Part shown: piece after piece, positions 59,185 to 64,000 of the stretch | Position numbering within the stretch: the stretch's first letter is position 1 | Layout: each line of letters begins with the position of its first letter | Assembly (NCBI RefSeq): GCF_013623835.1 | Contig: NZ_JABKDE010000011.1 | Span: forward strand, 26,370-90,369 | Source of the DNA: Brevibacterium oceani | GTDB taxonomy: Bacteria; Actinomycetota; Actinomycetes; Actinomycetales; Brevibacteriaceae | Direction of reading: 5' to 3' | DNA: 64,000 bases | Program-made: the position numbers and the translations under genes | Notes under the pieces: model-generated | Seen by the model: only the letters and a program-made list of their open reading frames with translations | Databases searched by the model: none | Told to the model about the DNA's origin: nothing

Positions 59185-60351
59185 TTATGCCTCCTCAGCA
59201 AGATGGCGAACAGTGTCAATATCGATGTCGATTCCCAGACCGGGGCCTGTCGGCACTTGAAAGCCGGCGGGTCCGATTGCCATGGGTGTGCGTAAGAGAG
59301 ACTGCGCGACGCCGACGGTGTCTGGCTGGTACTCAAAGAACAGGCTGTGAGGCAGTGCGGCGCTGACATGGATTCCGGCAGCCAACGCAACTCCGAGTCC
59401 AACCGAATGGTGGCACGCTGTCGGAATATGATGGGCGCTTAAAACGGTCGCGATGTCGATGGCTTCTGTGATTCCGGTTCGTGCGACGTCTGGCTGTGCG
59501 AGGCCCAGCGAACGTCGCACTGCCCATTCGGAGAACTCGTATCGATTGCGCATGGCTTCGCCGACTGCGATCGGGGTTCTTACTCGGCGCCCCAATTCGG
59601 CGTGGCCATCTATATCTTCCGGCGCGAGTGGCGCCTCCAGAAAGAGCGCGCCGCGGGCATCTAGTTCCGCACCTAGCCGAAGGGCATCTGGGAGAGAATA
59701 AGCCCAGTGCGCATCGATTGCCAATCCGACCGTTGGAGCGGCCTCGGCTACAGCGTCGAAGGTGGCAAGGTCCGCAACCACGCCTTTACCCAGAGCAAGC
59801 TTGATTCGTGTGGCACCGCGCTCGACCCACTGCTCGGCCAGCTGCGCCCGCTCGTGATCGGTGGGAACCGGTAGCCCTGAGATATAGGCAGGGACGGTGT
59901 CGCGGTGCCGGCCCCCGAGCAAATCGCTGACTGAACTTCCGAGGGTCTGGCCGGCAATATCCCACAGTGCAGTATCGAGCGCAGCCAGTGCATCCGCTTG
60001 ATGCCCGACGAGGTGTCCACGTTCACGCATCAGACCACGCAACTTCTCCCATAGCGGTCTCACGGCAGTGGGATCTTGACCGATGAGCTGCGGCGCGAGA
60101 AGCCTATCGATGATGGCGGCTGGCACCTCTGGCGCTACAGGGGCTAATGCCTCGCCCCAACCAATGATGCCATCGTTGGTGTGAACCGAGACCAGCGTGG
60201 TTTCAAATTTTCCGGAATAGAGGCTACGCCAAGGGGGTCTCACCGTGTACTCCGCCGAGCCGCGTGGATCCCATCCGTCATCGTGGACGCCGAGATAAGC
60301 CCGCGGTGAAGGCAGCTTGAGGACGTAGGTCTCGATGTGCTCAATACGCAT
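59185..60351 (-). CDS. Mandelate racemase/muconate lactonizing enzyme family dehydratase
   Basis: 388 residues. Enolase-superfamily residues: K184 (RIKLALGKG), metal ligands D213 (IDAHWAY), E239 (FLEAPL) and E265 (VGEAM), and H314/H315 (CHHSVG) with E340. This pattern fits sugar-acid dehydratases (glucarate, galactarate, fuconate, rhamnonate). It is divergent from an IclR regulator and precedes a DapA-like gene in one operon. The sugar acid cannot be named from sequence alone. Confidence 0.85.
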   Translation of the reverse strand: MRIEHIETYVLKLPSPRAYLGVHDDGWDPRGSAEYTVRPPWRSLYSGKFETTLVSVHTNDGIIGWGEALAPVAPEVPAAIIDRLLAPQLIGQDPTAVRPLWEKLRGLMRERGHLVGHQADALAALDTALWDIAGQTLGSSVSDLLGGRHRDTVPAYISGLPVPTDHERAQLAEQWVERGATRIKLALGKGVVADLATFDAVAEAAPTVGLAIDAHWAYSLPDALRLGAELDARGALFLEAPLAPEDIDGHAELGRRVRTPIAVGEAMRNRYEFSEWAVRRSLGLAQPDVARTGITEAIDIATVLSAHHIPTACHHSVGLGVALAAGIHVSAALPHSLFFEYQPDTVGVAQSLLRTPMAIGPAGFQVPTGPGLGIDIDIDTVRHLAEEA

Positions 60352-60364
60352 TATCGATGCTTTC

Positions 60365-60423
60365 TGTGGAAGTCATACTTCAATACTGCATTGCACTTGC
60401 ATAATATGCAAACAGGTTCCACA
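60365..60423. promoter_or_regulatory. Divergent operator region for the second IclR locus
   Basis: In the 80 bp between the divergent starts, TGTGGAA (60365-60371) and TTCCACA (60417-60423) form an outer inverted repeat, and TTGCATA-A-TATGCAA (60397-60411) is a perfect 15-bp palindrome. GGAA...TTCC arms are typical of IclR-family sites. Both promoters must overlap these elements. Binding is inference. Confidence 0.5.
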
Positions 60424-60431
60424 ATTGCTAT

Positions 60432-61223
60432 ATGAATGCCGAACGATCAACCAACCAGAGCGTCGATAGAGCCCTCTCGGTCCTCACCTTGTTCACCAGC
60501 ACTAGCCCGTCACTGCGAGTCTCGGACGTCGCCTCAGGCCTCGGCCTCGGAGTGTCGACCGCCTCGCGTTTGCTGGCTACCCTGGAGGAATCGGGGTTCC
60601 TACGTAAAGATTCCAAATCTCAGCGTTACGAACTTGGTCAGCAGATCATCTCATTGGGTGGGGTGGCGTTGAACAATGAGCCGATCTATCACAATTCGCG
60701 AGCGGTGACTCAGCGGCTAGCGTGGGAACTCGGCTTGGGCGCGAACGTTGCCGTGCGTCAGGGAACCGTTCTTCGCTATTTGCAGAATGTCGAAGGGCCA
60801 ATGGCCCCGAAGTCATACACCCTCCTCGGTCAGACAAATCCTTTGCACGCGACAGGTATGGGCAAGGCGCTGATGCTTGATCTCTCCGCCAGCGAGCGCG
60901 AGGCACTTCTTGGATCTGACGATCTACCTGCCTACACGACCAATACGATCGTCAGCCACTCCGATCTCGAGGTCGAGCTTCAGCGGTCTTCCGAGCGGGG
61001 CTACTGTACCGAGATCAATGAACTTGCGCTCGGCAGGGCGTGCATTGCAGCGCCGATTCGGGACTTCACCGGACAAGTCGTGGCAGCCATCTCCCTTTCG
61101 GGAGCCTTGTCGGCAATCAACCTCTCTGAGAGGGAGACTGAACTGGCGCGAATCATCATTGAAGCTGCAGACACGATCAGCGTTGCCTCGGGTTATCTCA
61201 GTCCACAGCCGCAACATCGCTGA
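60432..61223 (+). CDS. IclR-family transcriptional regulator
   Basis: 263 residues: winged helix (LRVSDVASGLGLGVSTASRLL) and effector domain with LALGRACIAAPIRD and VVAAISLSG. Divergent from the dehydratase/DapA-like operon and 37 bp upstream of an MHS transporter gene, so it likely controls both. It has no obvious co-inducer signature. Confidence 0.88.
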   Translation: MNAERSTNQSVDRALSVLTLFTSTSPSLRVSDVASGLGLGVSTASRLLATLEESGFLRKDSKSQRYELGQQIISLGGVALNNEPIYHNSRAVTQRLAWELGLGANVAVRQGTVLRYLQNVEGPMAPKSYTLLGQTNPLHATGMGKALMLDLSASEREALLGSDDLPAYTTNTIVSHSDLEVELQRSSERGYCTEINELALGRACIAAPIRDFTGQVVAAISLSGALSAINLSERETELARIIIEAADTISVASGYLSPQPQHR

Positions 61224-61259
61224 ACACCGTAAGCCCCCCCCCTATCACAATGGAGTGAA

Positions 61260-62579
61260 ATGAGAATGCAGAACACCGTTACATCAAATGGATCCGAGCA
61301 GACCCCGGCCCGCCGCGTGGTCATGGCAGCCACGGTTGGAAACTTCGTCGAGTGGTTCGATATCGGCGTATACGGCACGATGTCGGCGAGTCTGTCGAAA
61401 CACCTCTTCGACTCAACAGACCCAGTGTCTGCACTGCTTTCGACCTTCGCGGTCTTTGCCGTCGGCTTCGTCATCCGGCCCGTCGGTGGACTTGTTTTCG
61501 GTCCTATGGCGGATCGGATCGGACGCAACCGTGTACTGGTCATCACAGTTGCGCTGACCTCACTGTCAACGGCTGCGATCGGCATCCTCCCGAGCTACGA
61601 GACAATCGGTGTGCTCGCGCCTCTTCTGCTCATTGCCATTCGGCTGTTGCAGGGATTTGGTGCGGGTGGTGAGACGTCGAGTGCGGTCGGTCTCCTCTAT
61701 GAGTATGCGCCGATTGATAAGCGTGGCTTCTATACAAGTCTCAGCGCTGCCACGGGCTTTGTGGCATTCGTTGTTTCTGCGGGTCTCGCGCTGGGTCTGA
61801 CATTGGGCCTCGGCGATGAAGCAGTCAGTGAATGGGGTTGGCGAATTCCATTCTTAGTTGCGCTTCCGCTCGGCTTGATTGCGCTCTATCTTCGGTCCCA
61901 GCTGGATGACAGCCCGGTGTTCCGCAAGATGCAGTCAGATGAGGAACTCTCGGTGTCCCCGCTCCGGGAGACCTTCCAGAGGGCGCGTGTAGCGATGCTG
62001 GTGCTGGCAGGACTCGTGGTGCTCAAGGGAGTAGCACATTGGACCCTTCAGACGTTCATGGTCTCCTATATGGAAGACACCCTTGGGTTCACTATGACGG
62101 AGTCGTTTCTCGCTTCAACTATCGCAATGGCTGTCGTCATGGTGCTCATTCCGATCGCTGGAATCATTTCCGACAGGATCGGCCGAAAGCCTGTGCTTGG
62201 GGCTGGAGCAGTAGGACTCTTTGTGCTCGCTTGGCCTGCGATCACGCTGATGACTATGGAGAGTGCACCGCTCGCGATTGCAGCGATGATGCTGCTCGCA
62301 TTACCCGTAGCTGCCTACGATGGTGCGATCAATGCCATCATGGCAGAGATGTTTCCGGCTCGAATCCGGACGGGTGCGATGGCGATTCCCTACAATGTTG
62401 CGGTCAGTCTTCTCGGAGGGACCGCACCATACATCGCTGCATGGCTGACAGTAGTCACAGGGTACAAACAGGCCCCGAGCTTCTATCTCATGTTGGCTGC
62501 GGCCATCACGTTTGTTACACTTTTCCGCTTCGTCAGGGAGACAGCGGGCCCGAGAGCAACATTCTCACCCGAGAACTAG
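61260..62579 (+). CDS. MFS transporter, metabolite:H+ symporter (MHS) family
   Basis: 439 residues. GNFVEWFDIGVYGTMSASL and FGPMADRIGRNRVL are the MHS hallmarks. Probable uptake system for the substrate of the neighbouring dehydratase. GGAG lies 5 nt before ATG 61260. The third MHS carrier of this window. Confidence 0.87.
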   Translation: MRMQNTVTSNGSEQTPARRVVMAATVGNFVEWFDIGVYGTMSASLSKHLFDSTDPVSALLSTFAVFAVGFVIRPVGGLVFGPMADRIGRNRVLVITVALTSLSTAAIGILPSYETIGVLAPLLLIAIRLLQGFGAGGETSSAVGLLYEYAPIDKRGFYTSLSAATGFVAFVVSAGLALGLTLGLGDEAVSEWGWRIPFLVALPLGLIALYLRSQLDDSPVFRKMQSDEELSVSPLRETFQRARVAMLVLAGLVVLKGVAHWTLQTFMVSYMEDTLGFTMTESFLASTIAMAVVMVLIPIAGIISDRIGRKPVLGAGAVGLFVLAWPAITLMTMESAPLAIAAMMLLALPVAAYDGAINAIMAEMFPARIRTGAMAIPYNVAVSLLGGTAPYIAAWLTVVTGYKQAPSFYLMLAAAITFVTLFRFVRETAGPRATFSPEN

Positions 62580-62694
62580 AGTCTGGCAAAGCAGCGCCGC
62601 TCTTTGGCTATGCTCGGTTGTTGTTCTGCGTTCCACAACTGGCGTGTTGGCCCCGGCCACAGACCGGCAAGCGGGGCGGCGGAACAGCGGGACT

Positions 62695-63537
62695 CTAGGC
62701 TGCCTCGTCTTGGAGTTCCTCGAGCGAGATCTCTCCCCGCCTCACTGCAGCGAGCACGCGGTGCGTACGAATGACGCGGGGCAACGTGATGATGATGAGG
62801 CCGCCGAGCATGTTGAACACAATGACGATGCAGAACCACTGCAGAAATTCGGGGATCGAGATGTCGGCGCCCGAGAGCATGGCGGCGAAGATGACGATCG
62901 CGTTGATCGCGCCGTGAAGCATCCCGAGTCCGATGACCAGCAGGCCGGTGATCATGCACACGATGGCCTTGACGACGTCGTTCGTGGTTCCCTGCTGCAT
63001 CCGGGTCGCCAAGGTGATGGTGGCGCCGGCCAGCATTGCAAGAGCGACCATGACGAGCGGCGAAGACTGATCGGTGTAGCCGATCGCCATATCGGCCAGA
63101 GTCGAATGGTAGTCGGGAAGGCCGAGGACGATCAGCCAGGCGAAGGCCAAACCTCCCAGGAGATTGGTGACGAGAGTGGCCAGCCAGAGACGAACCACCT
63201 GAGGCCAGCTGGCCTGTCCCGCGATGACAGCGTTGATGGGCAAGAGGAACTCTTCGGTGAAGAGCTCCGAATGTGCGAGCTTGAGCGCGAGAAGTCCGCT
63301 GCCGAAGGCCATGCCGGCGAGGATGTCGGAATCCGTGGCCTGCTTGACGAGGATCATGGCGAGAATGCCCAACCCGATGTCAACGCCGCCGAAGAAGCCA
63401 GTGATGATGAGCTCCGGCCACTTGCGGTTTAGCCGTTTGGCGCCTTCGGTCACGGTTGTGGCGGCCTCATCGACGAGGGCGTCCTCCATATCGAGGTCGT
63501 TGCCGCCGAGCCGTGTGCGTTGCTGTCTCTGAGTCAT
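62695..63537 (-). CDS. Formate/nitrite transporter family protein
   Basis: About 280 residues. FNT features: six helices, a conserved helix ELFTEEFLLPINAVIAG, and the N-terminal DEAATTVTEGAKRL segment. It would conduct small anions (formate, nitrite, bicarbonate) across the membrane. ATG 63537 is chosen because the longer frame has no ribosome-binding site. Its C terminus is longer than FocA, as in FdhC-like members. Stands alone, converging on the MHS gene. Confidence 0.8.
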   Translation of the reverse strand: MTQRQQRTRLGGNDLDMEDALVDEAATTVTEGAKRLNRKWPELIITGFFGGVDIGLGILAMILVKQATDSDILAGMAFGSGLLALKLAHSELFTEEFLLPINAVIAGQASWPQVVRLWLATLVTNLLGGLAFAWLIVLGLPDYHSTLADMAIGYTDQSSPLVMVALAMLAGATITLATRMQQGTTNDVVKAIVCMITGLLVIGLGMLHGAINAIVIFAAMLSGADISIPEFLQWFCIVIVFNMLGGLIIITLPRVIRTHRVLAAVRRGEISLEELQDEAA

Positions 63538-63701
63538 TGCCCCAGTGTAGGAGCCGTCCGTGACCATTGCGTGCAGGACTCGGTCAGCACGAGTGACCGT
63601 TGTCACAGGCAAGTGTCCGGTTTCGAGTTGCACGCACATCCCGAACTGGTCTAGAGTTATATCTCGTTGCCCCGGCGATAACGGTTCGAAACGAAGCGTT
63701 C

Positions 63702-63731
63702 TTCACAGGGTCTGACCAGGACAGATACTAA
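63702..63731 (+). promoter_or_regulatory. Probable rRNA operon promoter
   Basis: TTCACA (63702-63707) and TACTAA (63726-63731) with an 18-bp spacer, followed by an AT-rich ATTT; it lies about 95 bp before the conserved leader element. Likely one of several tandem rrn promoters. Confidence 0.45.
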
Positions 63732-63823
63732 AATATTTGATCCGGTCTCCCAGCTGGGCGACAAGAAGCTGATACCCCCAGTGAACGCGCACTGTTGTGT
63801 GTGGTGATGGGTGTGTGTTTGTG

Positions 63824-64000
63824 GTTTGAGAATCCAATAGCGTGTTTGTTTGAACAAGTTGTGATGCCAGAACATTTACTTTCTGGTGAGACAATCACAC
63901 GATCGAGCATCTGTGTTCGTCCTGTGTGGGTGGTTCTTCGCCGAACCTCCCGCGATCATCGGGGTGAACATTCGGGTGTTTGGTTGTTTTTTAGTGGTCA
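63824..64000 (+). promoter_or_regulatory. 16S rRNA operon leader (5' end of rrn transcript)
   Basis: GTTTGAGAATCCAATAGCG (63824-63842) is the leader box found before 16S genes in actinobacteria, and CCAGAA / TTCTGG (63867-63886) forms a hairpin after it. The window ends before the mature 16S sequence, which must start within a short distance. Leader processing or antitermination is the likely role. Confidence 0.65.

Overview
The window looks like chromosome of a high-GC actinobacterium, most likely Brevibacterium or a close relative in Micrococcales. The basis is the GC-rich codon use, the argC-J-B-D-F-R-H operon, tyrS nearby, an actinobacterial-style rRNA leader at the right edge, and many LysR/IclR/MerR/GntR-regulated catabolic loci. 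The genus is inferred from gene content, not from a marker gene.

Layout. (1) 1-11453: a catabolic locus centred on a LysR regulator. It has three FAD flavoprotein dehydrogenases (the first cut by the window edge), a zinc alcohol dehydrogenase and a YciI protein on the minus strand. On the plus strand are an MHS-type transporter, a Gfo/Idh/MocA oxidoreductase, a TIM-barrel protein and a quinate/shikimate-type dehydrogenase. A 16-bp motif recurs upstream of three transcription units, so the locus looks like one regulon, probably for quinate/shikimate-like cyclic polyols. (2) 11504-17148: a patatin-like protein, a MerR-controlled membrane operon with a CPBP protease, and a large single-pass protein with a leucine-rich-variant head. 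(3) 17882-25400: a lower-GC operon with an oligopeptide-type ABC importer, a creatininase-family protein, a carbon-nitrogen hydrolase and a GntR regulator. (4) 25465-31772: a D-galactonate (De Ley-Doudoroff) operon under an IclR regulator with two tandem transporters.

(5) 31773-42058: a lower-GC defence and mobile-element island. It holds a nuclease-NACHT NTPase protein, a broken and an intact IS1634-family element (the intact one with a 6-bp target duplication), a BcgI-like fused restriction-modification enzyme with a half-length specificity partner, and a complete IS5-family element with a TAA duplication. (6) 42059-50766: a quinone oxidoreductase divergent from the arginine operon, which has two candidate ArgR boxes at argC and lacks argG. 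(7) 50930-56035: a LysR regulator divergent from an MBL hydrolase/MHS transporter pair, then an ECF42-type sigma factor with its DGPF partner. (8) 56291-58155: tyrS, a strong terminator and yccF. (9) 58298-62579: a second acid-sugar-type locus (enolase-superfamily dehydratase, DapA-like protein, IclR regulator, MHS transporter). (10) 62695-64000: a formate/nitrite-transporter-family gene and the promoter and leader of an rRNA operon whose 16S gene must start just past the right edge.

The strongest candidates for something undescribed are the flavoprotein-rich LysR regulon with its repeated operator, the nuclease-NACHT gene beside a BcgI-like system with a half-size specificity subunit, and the creatininase-plus-amidase ABC operon whose creatininase-like enzyme lacks one canonical metal-binding histidine. 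All functions are read from sequence motifs; no database search was possible.
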